Shown here piece by piece: positions 18,801 to 28,795 of a stretch of DNA of 64,000 nucleotides. The stretch comes from Nannocystis bainbridge (GTDB taxonomy: Bacteria; Myxococcota_A; Polyangia; Nannocystales; Nannocystaceae). The position numbers and the translations under genes were made by a program. The notes beneath the pieces were generated by a model. The model ran no database searches, was not told the origin of the DNA, and saw nothing but the letters and a program-made list of their open reading frames with translations. The stretch is taken from the NCBI RefSeq assembly GCF_028368995.1, contig NZ_JAQNDL010000001.1, forward strand, positions 2,692,001 to 2,756,000, read 5' to 3'. Numbering within the stretch: position 1 is the first letter of the stretch; the number at the start of each line of letters is the position of its first letter.

Positions 18801-21155
18801 CACGGCCTGCACGCCGTCGTCCTGGCCGGCACCGGCCGCCGCGACGACGCCTTGCGCCACCTCGGTCGGGCCCGCGGCGGCGCGGCCAGCTTCGCCGAGG
18901 ACCGCGGCCAGCTGGCCAACCTCTACGGCCTCGAGGTCGTCACGCTCGTCCTCCTCGGCGAGACCTCGGCCGTCGTCGACGACGCCATCGCCCGCTTCGA
19001 CGCCCTGTCGCTGCGCCCGCGCGAGGTCCCCTACCACGTCCGCTACGCCTACGCCTTCGTCGTCCACGCCCGCCTCCACCAGGCCCTGGCCGCCCCGCCG
19101 GCCCTGCGCGGGCCTCACCTCGTCCGCCTGCGCGCCGCCCTCGACACCCTCACCCTGCTGCCGAACCACCCGGTCCTGCGCGGCTTCCTCCTACTTGGCC
19201 GATCGGGCATGTCCTGGATGACAGGTCTCTTCGACCATGCCCTCACGGACCTGTCCGAAGCGGAGCAGCTCGCGTTCGCCAGCGAGAACCGGTGGCTGCG
19301 CTGCGAGGCGCTGCACCACCGGGCCCACGCGCTGTGCGGCGCCGGGCGGGTCGACGCCGGCCGCCGCGAGGCCCGGGCCGCCGCCGCGCTGGCCGAGGAG
19401 CTGGGCTGGCGCCCGCGCGCCGAGGCCATCCGCCGCACCTTCGACCTCGGCGCCGTCCACGAGCCGCGGGGCACCAGCGACGGCCACCTCGGCGACGTCC
19501 AGGCCGCCCGCCTGCGCCGGCACCTCGACGCATTGCTCGAGCTCAGCCTCGCCTCCGCCACCGCGCGCGCCTTCGAGGAGCAGGCGCGGATCGCCATCGA
19601 CGAGCTCGCGCGCCTGCTGGCCGCCGAGCGCTGCGCCCTGTTCCTGTGCGACGACACCGGCAAGCTCGAGTTCAAGGTCGGCCGCGACGCCCGCGGCGGC
19701 GAGCTCGCGGCCGACTTCGGCGTCGTCCGCGACGTCGTCGAGCAGGTCCAGAGCACGCGCGAGCCGATCGTCGTGTCCGGCGAGGACCGCGGCGGCCGCG
19801 GCCGTCACAGCGCCATGGCGGCCCCGCTGATCCTCAAGGATCGCATGATCGGCATCGTCTACCTCGACAACCGCCTGGTCCGCGGCGCCTTCACCAGCGG
19901 TGACGTCGAGATCTTGTGCGCCATCGCCGGTCACATCGCCATCGCCCTCGAGACCGCCCGCGCCGCCCAGCTCGAGGCCCAGGTCGTCGCCGCCGCGCAG
20001 GAGAAGTCCGCCCTGCTCGAGCACGCCACCAGCGCCGTCGGCATCGGCATCGCCGTCCTCCAGCCCGACGGCGAGCTCGCCCGGCACAGCCCGATCCTCG
20101 CCGACATGACCAGCCGCTGGCCCTCCGTCGCCGACTGGTGGGCCGGCGCCGCCCGTCAGCTGCTCCTGCCCGAGCCGCGCCCGTGCCCCCACTGCGGCGA
20201 GGTCCAGTCGCTCGGCCGCAGCGTCGCCGACCTCGTCCAGGACGGCGAGCGCCAGGTGTTCGAGATCACCTTCACCGGCCACTTCCACGAGCTCGACCTC
20301 GCCACCCCCGGACATGTCCTTTTGGTCAGCGACATCACCTCGCGCAAGATCTCCGAGGAGAACCTGCTGCGGCTCAACGAGGAGCTGACCTCCGCGCGCG
20401 ACCAGGCCCTGGCCGCCAGCCGGGCCAAGAGCACCTTCCTCGCCAACATGAGCCACGAGCTGCGGACCCCGCTCAACGCCATCATCGGCTTCAGCGAGAT
20501 GTTGGTCGAGGACGCCGAGCACGTCGGCAGCCGGCAGATGGTCACCGACCTCGGCAAGATCCGCATGTCGGGCTCGCACCTGCTCGACCTCATCAGCACC
20601 ATCCTCGACCTCTCCAAGGTCGAGACCGGCAAGATGCAGCTCGAGATCGTCGAGTTCTCGCTGCCCGCGCTGGTCGCCCGGGTCGCCGCCATGATCACGC
20701 CGATGATCGCCAAGAACCGCAACATGCTGGCACAGGCGATCCAGACCGACATCCACACCATGGTCGGCGACGAGACCAAGGTGAAGCAGATCCTCTTCAA
20801 CCTGCTGTCGAACGCCGCCAAGTTCACCACCGACGGCGTCATCACGCTCGGGGTCGAGCACGAGTTCGACGAGGCCCTGGGGCGCGACGACATCGTCTTC
20901 ACCGTCGAGGACACTGGCATCGGGTTCCGCCCCGACCAGATCGACAAGCTGTTCCAGGACTTCTACCAGGCCGACATGTCGACCACCCGCAAGTACGGCG
21001 GCACCGGCCTCGGACTCGCCATCGTCCATCGCTTCTGTCGCCTCATGGGCGGCGAGATCGGCGTGTCGAGCGAGCCCGGGATCGGCTCGACCTTCCGCGT
21101 CCGGTTGCCGCGCCACCTGGTCGAAGTGCCGCACAGCGAGGCGCCCGCGGCCTGA
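15885..21155 (+). CDS. Kinase-like/AAA ATPase/TPR/GAF/histidine kinase fusion protein
   Basis: 1756 residues from GTG 15885. Domain order: Ser/Thr-kinase-like (about 10-265), AAA_16-type ATPase with GEPGSGKS at 315-322, a long helical TPR-like region (about 560-1200), GAF (about 1214-1365), a PAS-like segment containing CPHC, then HisKA with [10 protein letters not shown] (phospho-acceptor His about 1524) and HATPase with [15 protein letters not shown] and GGTGLGLAI. The architecture is typical of large soluble myxobacterial sensors. The kinase domain is atypical: the catalytic loop reads HREMRPQN instead of HRDxKxxN (130-137) and DFG is DFD, so phosphotransfer is doubtful. At least five 14-bp hairpin units lie inside the gene in frame. 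No response regulator is adjacent. Confidence 0.85.
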   Translation: MPDTPTAQLPGVQLLEEVGRSARSVVYRARRGDFVVAVKLLRTDAGELETAALSFRREAATLATLSHPCVVQVFEIGDAAGLPYVIMEYVEGRTLAARLAAGPLSEAEAIQLGLQLAGVLGEIHRRRLLHREMRPQNVLLLPNASGLVKLVDFDLRDGAPPGAAGPAAYRAPEQGGLLDRTVDARSDLYALGAMLFEAVSGRPPFLAREPDELLRQHAVLAPPPLRELVPRCSPAFAAVVARLLAKDPDDRFQTGEATAAALLAIDESIGTGPFGHFAKDRLDGPLVGREPELRRLEEAHARAREGLGGGVLVTGEPGSGKSRLLAAFAAARAGDGVPVLSVRCQPDARPLAGLRAAVDPHLRRLRPDTAALAGGDGGELVSATVDALALIAEANPGAVLWVDDAEVIDDATLAALRLLVGRIAELPLLLVTVGRFERWAGELDRDGACEFLALEALSEPAVAALMAAMLGQRRVDDELVRLVESRSGGLPLGVIEYVRAMLDGGVLRPFWDVWQVEVAGLANLHLPGDVQQLLLTRVARLRERTRDALRAAAVLGPDVKPALLARVLGRDPLGVSQALSEAAAARLLERGPLGDYVFVHNRVREALLAGLDGAGLASYHQRVAEALDNVDIDGDGLHRLAHHYLAGDHSKPERAIEVCLRAGRLAQAESADEDAYRYFRRADELRARVGLPPDPRLDEGLSEVCSRTGRHEEAEVHVSRAMSQETDPARRAQLLRRRARVELFRLEHKRALASLAAAFAEVGATMPSRSPLALLLSFGMVLAAALIAATGVGRAVGPRRARATLLAQLYDDAVRVAYFDIRTATLLQAVGRLRYYGERLGPSAELARAKIALGIIYAAVGRSHAARRCAAEGVAMATAVGDRRTLARVSFYAAAIHESCGDVLASEQMLARTLADHHRWLENWGLVFTHQLLALNLWVRGHDGRALAVLRRLTAELELEGDRTTRQATVFTHGLHAVVLAGTGRRDDALRHLGRARGGAASFAEDRGQLANLYGLEVVTLVLLGETSAVVDDAIARFDALSLRPREVPYHVRYAYAFVVHARLHQALAAPPALRGPHLVRLRAALDTLTLLPNHPVLRGFLLLGRSGMSWMTGLFDHALTDLSEAEQLAFASENRWLRCEALHHRAHALCGAGRVDAGRREARAAAALAEELGWRPRAEAIRRTFDLGAVHEPRGTSDGHLGDVQAARLRRHLDALLELSLASATARAFEEQARIAIDELARLLAAERCALFLCDDTGKLEFKVGRDARGGELAADFGVVRDVVEQVQSTREPIVVSGEDRGGRGRHSAMAAPLILKDRMIGIVYLDNRLVRGAFTSGDVEILCAIAGHIAIALETARAAQLEAQVVAAAQEKSALLEHATSAVGIGIAVLQPDGELARHSPILADMTSRWPSVADWWAGAARQLLLPEPRPCPHCGEVQSLGRSVADLVQDGERQVFEITFTGHFHELDLATPGHVLLVSDITSRKISEENLLRLNEELTSARDQALAASRAKSTFLANMSHELRTPLNAIIGFSEMLVEDAEHVGSRQMVTDLGKIRMSGSHLLDLISTILDLSKVETGKMQLEIVEFSLPALVARVAAMITPMIAKNRNMLAQAIQTDIHTMVGDETKVKQILFNLLSNAAKFTTDGVITLGVEHEFDEALGRDDIVFTVEDTGIGFRPDQIDKLFQDFYQADMSTTRKYGGTGLGLAIVHRFCRLMGGEIGVSSEPGIGSTFRVRLPRHLVEVPHSEAPAA
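16696..16727. repeat. 14-bp phased array (3 cores) in coding sequence
   Basis: CAGG 16696, CATT 16710 and CAGG 16724. It encodes residues about 271-281 in the linker between the kinase-like and ATPase domains ([11 protein letters not shown]). Confidence 0.75.
16896..16913. repeat. 14-bp phased hairpin unit in coding sequence
   Basis: CCTG-tcctttcagt-CAGG within the ATPase domain of the fusion sensor. Confidence 0.55.
18033..18064. repeat. 14-bp phased array (3 cores) in coding sequence
   Basis: CATG 18033, CATG 18047 and CAGA 18061, encoding [11 protein letters not shown] in the TPR-like region. Confidence 0.7.
19208..19253. repeat. 14-bp phased array (4 cores) in coding sequence
   Basis: CATG 19208, CAGG 19222, CATG 19236 and CCTG 19250 with spacers tcctggatga, tctcttcgac and ccctcacgga. 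It encodes residues about 1108-1123 between TPR-like helices ([17 protein letters not shown]). Confidence 0.75.
20313..20330. repeat. 14-bp phased hairpin unit in coding sequence
   Basis: CATG-tccttttggt-CAGC just before the DHp helix (GHVLLVSD). The protein sequence here is ordinary for a PAS C-terminus, so this copy may be fortuitous. Confidence 0.4.
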
Positions 21156-21285
21156 AGGGCGGCGCGCGCACCCGTCGCGCTGCGCCGGACCCGCAGCCTG
21201 GAGAAAGCCCGCGAGGGACCTCCCGTGGCCGCACGAGCGGACACTAGTCCGCGAGGGCCTCTTTTGGCGACAATCTCAGGGCCTG

Positions 21286-22707
<1,422 letters not shown>

Positions 22708-22814
22708 GCCCCGTTCTGCCTCCGGGTGCGCCCGGCTCGCCGTCCTCGCCCTGTGTGCTGGGGCACGAGTCCGCGCGTGACCCTCTCCGCTCCGCCTGGT
22801 AGATTCCGCGCGCC

Positions 22815-24008
22815 ATGACGAAGGGCACCACGTCGCTGCTCCTCCTCGCCTGCTTCACCGTCGCTGCCGGAGCCGCGGCGTGCAAGCGCCCCAACACCGG
22901 CTACGCGCTGTCGCCCTGGGACGCCACCGCGATGGCGAGCTGCGACCAGCACGGCCAGCTCGCGCGCACCTGCAACGAGTGTAACGGCCGCGACCTCAAG
23001 GCCTGCCTCACCGTCGCCCACGACTACGAGGCGCGCCACGACGTCTCGCGCGGCTATCGCGACCTCAACACCGCGATCAGCTTCTACGGCCGCGCCTGCG
23101 AGCTCAACTACATCCCGGCCTGCGTGCTGCTCGGCAATCACTACTCGGTGGTCCGCCCCGAGCCGCCGGCCCGCCAGGACGCGGTCAAGGTGCGTGACGA
23201 GTCGTGCGCCGAGGTGGCCGCCGCGTGCAACAAGAAGGACGCGCTCGCCTGCCGGATCGAGGGCATGTGTCTGAGCGACGACTGGCACGCTCGCAAGAGC
23301 CCGCTGGATATCCCGAAGGCCATCACCGCCCTGACCTCCGCCTGCGACCTCGGCGACGCCATCGGCTGCGCTCGCCTCGGCTGGCTGCAAGCCGCCGAAA
23401 GCAAGGACGAGTCGGGCCTGACCCAGGCGTACGGCGCCTACCAAAAGTCCTGCGACCTCGGGCTCGCCGAGGGCTGCATCGGCCTCGCCGCCTACCTGCA
23501 ACACGGCATCGGCACCCCCGCCGATCCCGACAAGGCCCGCGCCATCGCCAGCGAGTGGTGCGCCCGCGGCTCGCGCGAGGCCTGCCACGCCGAGTCGGGC
23601 CACTACACCGCCCTGTGGGCCCTGCTGACCGACGACGCCGCCACCAAGACCTGGGCCCCGCCGGACGCCAAGCGCCTGGGCGCGCTCGACCTGCAGGTCG
23701 CCTGGTCGCAGGGCATCGGCCGCACCGGCTTCTGCATCGAGTCCACCGGCGCCGTCGACAAGATCACCACCCTCGACTCGGTCGGTGACCCGGCCGTCGA
23801 CCAGGTCCTGCGCGACACCGTCAAGGCGTGGAAATTCCCGCGCCACCCGAGCACCCCGATCTGCGTCACCCACGAGCACAACTTCGTGTTCGCGGTGCGC
23901 CCGTGGATCTTCCGCTCGTACTACATCGTCACGAACCAGTGGGTCACCGCCCGCGGCGGCGTCACGATGCTCGACCACGACTGGCAGCGCCCCGCCCGCA
24001 ACCGCTGA
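22815..24008 (+). CDS. Sel1-repeat lipoprotein with TonB-C-like end
   Basis: 397 residues from ATG 22815. A lipoprotein signal ends at the Cys of GAAACK. Residues about 60-265 are Cys-rich helical repeats of the Sel1 kind with a C...AC...LG pattern (for example RACELNYIPACVLLG, SACDLGDAIGCARLG, KSCDLGLAEGCIGLA), a form where Cys pairs probably form disulphides. The C-terminal 100 residues resemble a TonB C-terminal fold (GAVDKITTLDSVGDPAVDQVLRDTVKAWKF). It is probably periplasmic and acts as an adaptor. Its partner is unknown. Confidence 0.75.
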   Translation: MTKGTTSLLLLACFTVAAGAAACKRPNTGYALSPWDATAMASCDQHGQLARTCNECNGRDLKACLTVAHDYEARHDVSRGYRDLNTAISFYGRACELNYIPACVLLGNHYSVVRPEPPARQDAVKVRDESCAEVAAACNKKDALACRIEGMCLSDDWHARKSPLDIPKAITALTSACDLGDAIGCARLGWLQAAESKDESGLTQAYGAYQKSCDLGLAEGCIGLAAYLQHGIGTPADPDKARAIASEWCARGSREACHAESGHYTALWALLTDDAATKTWAPPDAKRLGALDLQVAWSQGIGRTGFCIESTGAVDKITTLDSVGDPAVDQVLRDTVKAWKFPRHPSTPICVTHEHNFVFAVRPWIFRSYYIVTNQWVTARGGVTMLDHDWQRPARNR

Positions 24009-24055
24009 GCGCCCGCCTCCTCGCGGCCGCGTCCTCGCGGCTGCGTCTGCGCCCC

Positions 24056-24076
24056 GCATCCCGCTCGCCGAGCGGG
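24056..24076 (+). terminator. Short hairpin downstream of the Sel1 lipoprotein
   Basis: A 7-bp stem CCCGCTC-GCC-GAGCGGG lies about 50 bp after the stop. There is no T-tract, so the assignment is weak. Confidence 0.3.
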
Positions 24077-24176
24077 AGGCCCGCCGCGACTGTCGTGCTC
24101 CCATGCTCCGCCTGCCCCGGCTCGGGCCCGCGAGCTGGACACGCCGCGAGCTCGCGTGCTCCCATGAGCGTCGCCC

Positions 24177-27017
24177 ATGTCCGCGCTCGCGCAGCGACTG
24201 GCCGAGTTCGCGGCCCGCGTCGGCTCGCTCGTGGGCGCCGGGCCGGGCGACGCCCGGGCCTTCTGCGACGGCCTGCTGCGCGCCTTCGGCTGGCCTGACC
24301 TTCACCATGCCGGCGGCCAGTTCGAGCCGCCGAACCGGCTGCTCCTCGGCTCGACCTTGCTGCTCGAGCTGCACCCGCGCGGCACCGACCTCGCCCGCCA
24401 TCGCGCGCCGCTGTTCGAGCACTGGCAGTATCACACCGCCCACCCGCGCTACGTCGCCCTGTGCGAGTTCACCGGGCTCGAGCTCCACGAGTTCGCCGTG
24501 CAGCTGCACGAGCCCGTCGATCGCCTCGCCGTCGCCGACCTCCCGCGCGACCACGCCGCCCTGACCTTCCTCCTGCCCGAGCCGCAGCCGCCGCGGTTTC
24601 GCAACGATCGCGTCGCCGTCACCCGCGACGCTGCCGCGCGGATCACCGCCGTGTTCGACCGGCTCGTCGCCCGCGGCGTCGACCGCGACCGCGCCCGCCG
24701 CTGCAGCCTGCGCATCGTCCACGCCCTGTTCGCCGCCGACCTCGGCCTCCTCCCGCGCACGTCCCTCGAGTCGCACCTGCACGAAGACGCCGCTCTCGAC
24801 CCCCTCTCGGCCGACGAGCGCGACCTGCTCGCCCACGCCGCCGCTGCCGACTGGTCGCGCGTCCAGCTGCCCGTGTTCGGCGCCCTGTTTCAGGCCGGCA
24901 TGGACCCAGGCCGCCGCCACGCCCAGGGCGCGCACTTCACCGGCGAGGCCGACATCCAGCGCCTCGTCCTGCCGACCCTCGTCCGTCCCTGGCGCGAGCG
25001 CATCGCCGCCGCCGACTCGCCTGCGGCCTGGCTCGCCCTCCACGCCGAGCTCACCGCCCTGCGCGTGCTCGACCCCGCGTGCGGCAGCGGCGACATCCTC
25101 CACGTCGCCTACCGCGAGCTGCTCCGGCTCGAGGCCGAGCTGCTGGCCCGGCTCCACGCCGAGCTCGGCCCCGTCCCGCTCCCGGCCCGCGTCTCGCTGG
25201 CCAACCTCGCCGGCATCGACCGCGACCCCTTCGCCATCGAGCTCGCGCGCACCACCCTGCACCTCGCCGACGCCTATGCCCGCCGCGACCCCGGCCTGTC
25301 CCTCGAGACATCTGATTCCCGCGAGCTCGGCCTGTCCCTCGAGACATCTGATACCCGCGACCCCGGCCTGTCCCTCGAGACATCTGATGCCCGCGAGCTC
25401 GCCCTGTCCCTCGAGACATCTGATTCCAGCGTGCCCGGCGACCTCCGCCGCGCCGACGCTCGCCACGCGATCGGCCTGTCCCGGGAGACATCCGCGCGCC
25501 CCGACCTGCGGATCGCCGACGCCCTCTTCACCGACTGGCCCCCTGCCTCCGTGATCCTCGGCAACCCGCCGTTTCAGGCCAAGAACAAGATGCAGCGCGC
25601 CTTCGGCCCCGAGTATCTCCGCCGCCTGCGCGCCGCCTACCCGCAGGTCTCCGGCCGCGCCGACTACTGCGTCTACTGGTTCCGCAGGGCCCACGACCTG
25701 CTGCCGCCTGGCGGTCGCGCCGGCCTCGTCGGCACCAACACCATCCGTCAGAACGAATCACGCGACGGCGGCCTCGGCCACATCGTCGCCACCGGCAGCA
25801 TCACCGAGGCCGTCGCCGCCGAGGTGTGGTCCGGCGACGCCGCCGTCAACGTCTCCATCGTCAGCTGGGTCAAGCAGAGCGAAGTCCGCGGGAAAAAATA
25901 CCTCTCGTGGCAGACCGGCGACGCCGCCCACAGCCCGTGGCAGACCGTCATCGTCGACCGCATCGGCCCCGCGCTCAGCCCCGACACCGACGTCAGCGCC
26001 GCCACCCCGCTGCGCGCCAACCTCGTCGCCGGCTGCTATCAGGGCCAGACCGTCGGCCACGACGGCTTCCTGCTCGCGCCTGCCGAGGCCCGCCGCATGC
26101 TCGCCGGGGCCCCTGGCGACGCCGCAGTGCTGTTCCCCTACCTCGGCGGCGACGACCTGCTCGGCCGCAAGGACGGCGGCCCTGGCCGCTGCGTCATCGA
26201 CTTCGGCGAGCGCGACCTGCCCGCGGCCCGGGCCTTCGCCGCCCCGTTCGCGCGCGTCGCCGCGGCCGTCTTGCCCGACCGTCGCCGCGCCGCCGCCGAT
26301 GAGCTGCGGCGCAACGCCGAGGTCGCGCAGGGCCACCCTCGCGCCCGCGTCAATCGCCACCACGCCGGCTTCCTCGATCGCTGGTGGCAGCTGTCCTGGC
26401 GGCGCGGCGAGATGCTGGCCGCGATCGCTGCGCTGACCCGCTTCATCGCCTGCGTGCGCGTCACCCGGCGCCCGATCTTCGAGTTCGTCAGCCCGCAGAT
26501 CCGTCCGAGCGACGCCCTGGTGGTGTTCGCCCGCGACGACGACTACTCGTTCGGCGTCCTGCAATCGGCCCTGCACTGGCAGTGGTTCGCTGCCCGCGGC
26601 TCCACCCTCAAGCGCGACTCTCGTTACACCTCGAGCACCGTGTGGGGCGCCTTCCCCTGGCCGCAGGCCCCGAGCGCCGCGCAGGTCCGCCAGATCGCCG
26701 TGGCCGCCCGCCAGCTCCGCACGATCCGCGCCGCCGCCCTGCAGCAGCACAGCCTGTCGCGCCGCCAGCTCTACCGCACGCTCGACCGCCCCGACCGCAC
26801 CCCGCTGCGCGACGCCCACGAGGCGCTCGACGCGGCCGTGCGCGCCGCCTACGACCTGCGCGGCGACCCGCTCGGATTCCTCCTCGAGCTCAACCGCGAC
26901 CTCGCCGCCCAGGAAGCGTCCGGCGCCGCGATCGTCGGCCCCGGCCTCGACGCCCTGAGCCCGAGCCCCGAGCTACGCGCCGCCTGCACCTCGAGCGACT
27001 GCATCACCCCGGCCTGA
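24177..27017 (+). CDS. MmeI-like (type IIL) N6-adenine DNA methyltransferase, nuclease site apparently lost
   Basis: 946 residues. Residues 290-480 hold the adenine methyltransferase core: motif I DPACGSG at 299-305 and motif IV NPPF at 463-466, followed by YWFRRAHDLLPPGGRAGLVGTN and a C-terminal target-recognition-like region. The N-terminus aligns with the MmeI nuclease/helical spacer, with GAHFTGEADIQRLVLPTL before motif I. The expected D-x9-ExK nuclease motif reads PNRLLLGSTLLLELHPRG: Glu64 remains, but the Lys is His66 and the Asp is missing. It therefore probably methylates without cutting. Four nearly identical 36-bp repeats (25284-25427) separate motifs I and IV. It may be an orphan methylase or a broken R-M gene. 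Confidence 0.8.
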   Translation: MSALAQRLAEFAARVGSLVGAGPGDARAFCDGLLRAFGWPDLHHAGGQFEPPNRLLLGSTLLLELHPRGTDLARHRAPLFEHWQYHTAHPRYVALCEFTGLELHEFAVQLHEPVDRLAVADLPRDHAALTFLLPEPQPPRFRNDRVAVTRDAAARITAVFDRLVARGVDRDRARRCSLRIVHALFAADLGLLPRTSLESHLHEDAALDPLSADERDLLAHAAAADWSRVQLPVFGALFQAGMDPGRRHAQGAHFTGEADIQRLVLPTLVRPWRERIAAADSPAAWLALHAELTALRVLDPACGSGDILHVAYRELLRLEAELLARLHAELGPVPLPARVSLANLAGIDRDPFAIELARTTLHLADAYARRDPGLSLETSDSRELGLSLETSDTRDPGLSLETSDARELALSLETSDSSVPGDLRRADARHAIGLSRETSARPDLRIADALFTDWPPASVILGNPPFQAKNKMQRAFGPEYLRRLRAAYPQVSGRADYCVYWFRRAHDLLPPGGRAGLVGTNTIRQNESRDGGLGHIVATGSITEAVAAEVWSGDAAVNVSIVSWVKQSEVRGKKYLSWQTGDAAHSPWQTVIVDRIGPALSPDTDVSAATPLRANLVAGCYQGQTVGHDGFLLAPAEARRMLAGAPGDAAVLFPYLGGDDLLGRKDGGPGRCVIDFGERDLPAARAFAAPFARVAAAVLPDRRRAAADELRRNAEVAQGHPRARVNRHHAGFLDRWWQLSWRRGEMLAAIAALTRFIACVRVTRRPIFEFVSPQIRPSDALVVFARDDDYSFGVLQSALHWQWFAARGSTLKRDSRYTSSTVWGAFPWPQAPSAAQVRQIAVAARQLRTIRAAALQQHSLSRRQLYRTLDRPDRTPLRDAHEALDAAVRAAYDLRGDPLGFLLELNRDLAAQEASGAAIVGPGLDALSPSPELRAACTSSDCITPA
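25284..25427 (+). repeat. Four 36-bp in-frame tandem repeats in the MmeI-like gene
   Basis: Units start at 25284, 25320, 25356 and 25392 and encode R-(DP/EL)-(G/A)-LSLETSD-x. Units 1 and 3 share DPG and units 2 and 4 share EL, so a 72-bp pair was probably duplicated. Even synonymous sites are conserved. Each contains CCTG-tccctcgaga-CATC, the 14-bp core spacing seen elsewhere. A degenerate fifth copy lies near 25463-25500 (GLSRETSA). Confidence 0.9.
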
Positions 27018-27248
27018 CTCGCTCGACCGTTCCGACCCACGACCGATCGGCATGCGCACCCTCGCAGCCCGACCCGAACTCGTGTCGCCTGCGAATCACC
27101 CTCGGCCCGCCCAGCCACGGGCTCCGAAGTCGTGCCGACCGTGAATCCGTCGCGCGCGCCTCACGGCCCCACACCGGGCCGCCCGTGCATCCGACTCTCG
27201 GGCCTCGCGCCCTCCACCAAACCCGCGAATCGCCCGCTCGCGGCCCGC

Positions 27249-27944
27249 TCAGCCGCGGGGCCACATCTTCGTGCCCTTGCGGCCCCACACGAACGACACC
27301 CCGAACGTGAACTCGCCGTGGTGCCCGTAGCTCAGCTCTCCGCCGGCCGCCTTCGCGTACGACGGCGTCACGATGTCGCGGCCGTCGACGCGGATCGCCA
27401 CCCACTTGCTGACGTAGATCTTCAGGCCGCCGCCGACGTGGAGCGCCCCGTCGACCTTCTTGCCGATCAGCTCGTCCTTCGACGAGCCGCCGAACATCCC
27501 GCCGCCGGCCACCAGGAACGGCGTGATGCGGGTCGGCAGCTGCAGGATCACGTGGGCGCGCAAGCCGAACAGCACCGCTCGCTTGCCGTCCTCGACGTCG
27601 ACCTTGGTCGGCGACACGTTGCCCTCGACCTCGACGCCGACGAAGCGGACCGGCAGGTACGCCAGGCGCAGGCCGATGTCGAAGCCGGTCTTGAACGGGC
27701 GCGCCGGGATCGGCGGCTCGACCCCGTAGAGCCCGTGGTCCTTGGCCGGGAACAGCGCCCCCATCAGCCAGCCGACCTCGATCATGTGCAGCTCTTTGCG
27801 CCACGCCGGCAGCGGCTTCTCGGGCTTGGCCTCGACCTCCGCTTCGGCCTCTGCGGCCGGCTCGTCGGCGCGGGCCAGCGACGGCAGGGCCAGGGCGGGA
27901 ACCAGGACGGAGGCCAGTACGAGGACTTTCGGCATTCGCGGCAT
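27249..27944 (-). CDS. Outer-membrane beta-barrel protein
   Basis: 231 residues with a signal peptide ending ALPSLARA, an Ala/Glu/Pro-rich spacer, then alternating amphipathic strands (FKTGFDIGLRLAYLPVRFVGVEVEG, AVLFGLRAHVILQLP, ITPFLVAGGGMFGG, ALHVGGGLKIYVSKWVAIRVDGRDI, FTFGVSFVWG). The size and pattern fit an 8-stranded barrel of the OMP_b-brl type found in many Myxococcota. Its function is unknown. It is convergent with the MmeI-like gene across a 230-bp gap in which no phased CATG array was seen. Confidence 0.75.
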   Translation of the reverse strand: MPRMPKVLVLASVLVPALALPSLARADEPAAEAEAEVEAKPEKPLPAWRKELHMIEVGWLMGALFPAKDHGLYGVEPPIPARPFKTGFDIGLRLAYLPVRFVGVEVEGNVSPTKVDVEDGKRAVLFGLRAHVILQLPTRITPFLVAGGGMFGGSSKDELIGKKVDGALHVGGGLKIYVSKWVAIRVDGRDIVTPSYAKAAGGELSYGHHGEFTFGVSFVWGRKGTKMWPRG

Positions 27945-28033
27945 GCGGGCTCCGGGCGAGGCGGACCATCATGTACCGCGAAGCCGGGCAAAAGACGAGC
28001 CCCCACGCGCCCGCAGCCGCACCGCGGACCGGT

Positions 28034-28795
28034 TTATGCGCCTTCGAGCCGGAACTTGACCTCGGCCGTCGCCGGCTGAGGCCCTGGCACCGTCGCCTGC
28101 TCGCGGCACAGCGTCCAGCCGTCGGCCCCGACCAGCAGCGCCGTCGACACGCGCGTGCCGTAGCCCGGCATGGCGATGCACAGCGGCGACAGGGCCCGCT
28201 CGAGCTCGAGCCCGACGCCCGTGTCGGGCAACTCCGCGTCGGCCGCCGGGGTCGTATCGGCCAGCATCGCCGCGATCGCCGACGGACTCATCCCCTCGCC
28301 CGCCAGCAACCCCGCCAGCCCCGCCTTGCCGCGCACCACCTTCGGCCATGGCGTATCGAGGGCCGCGTTGCTGAGCCCGTACAGGCCCGGGCCCAGGCGC
28401 CGCCGCTCACCTGTCTTGTTGTTCATGTACCAAACGCCATCCCGGTCGCCGCACACCAGGTTGAACCCGGCGTAGCGCTCGCCGGCGATCGCCGCCACGT
28501 ACTCCCCGGACCCCGCGCCCCCGCGCAGGTAGTCGGCCACCAGCGCCCCGCGCGAGACGACGCCCGCGCGCACGTCGGCCGGGTCGCGCACGTTCGTCAG
28601 CGCCGCCCAGCGGCCCGCGCGGGTCACCCCGCACCACGTCCCGCCGGCCTGCAGGTCGCGCCCGGCGAACAGCTGCGGGGCCTCGCGCCACCACCCCGCC
28701 GGCGCCGTCTCGCGGGCGTAGAACTCGTCGCGGTTGGCCGCCAGCACCAGCGGGTAGCGCGGGTGGACCCCCACCGCGAACAGCAGCGTGCACAT
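28034..28795 (-). CDS. NRDE-family protein (TANGO2 homologue)
   Basis: 253 residues. It starts MCTLLFA and has the family signature AANRDEFYARETAPAGWW; later blocks GGTWCGVTRAGRWAALTN and GLYGLSNAALDTPWPKV are also typical. Cys2 after Met removal is the presumed N-terminal nucleophile of this Ntn-hydrolase-like family. The eukaryotic TANGO2 is linked to lipid or haem handling; the bacterial role is not settled. The start of this gene abuts the stop of the RND pump gene (1 bp), so it is probably the last gene of that operon. Confidence 0.88.
   Translation of the reverse strand: MCTLLFAVGVHPRYPLVLAANRDEFYARETAPAGWWREAPQLFAGRDLQAGGTWCGVTRAGRWAALTNVRDPADVRAGVVSRGALVADYLRGGAGSGEYVAAIAGERYAGFNLVCGDRDGVWYMNNKTGERRRLGPGLYGLSNAALDTPWPKVVRGKAGLAGLLAGEGMSPSAIAAMLADTTPAADAELPDTGVGLELERALSPLCIAMPGYGTRVSTALLVGADGWTLCREQATVPGPQPATAEVKFRLEGA

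Noticed and set aside
25284..25500. CRISPR-like repeat array
   Set aside because: The units are directly contiguous 36-bp copies without unique spacers, in frame in a methyltransferase gene.
27018..27248. Possible phased array in the convergent gap between the MmeI-like and barrel genes
   Set aside because: CCTG 27013 and CCGT 27027 are 14 bp apart but the spacer has no stem and no CATG core follows in phase.
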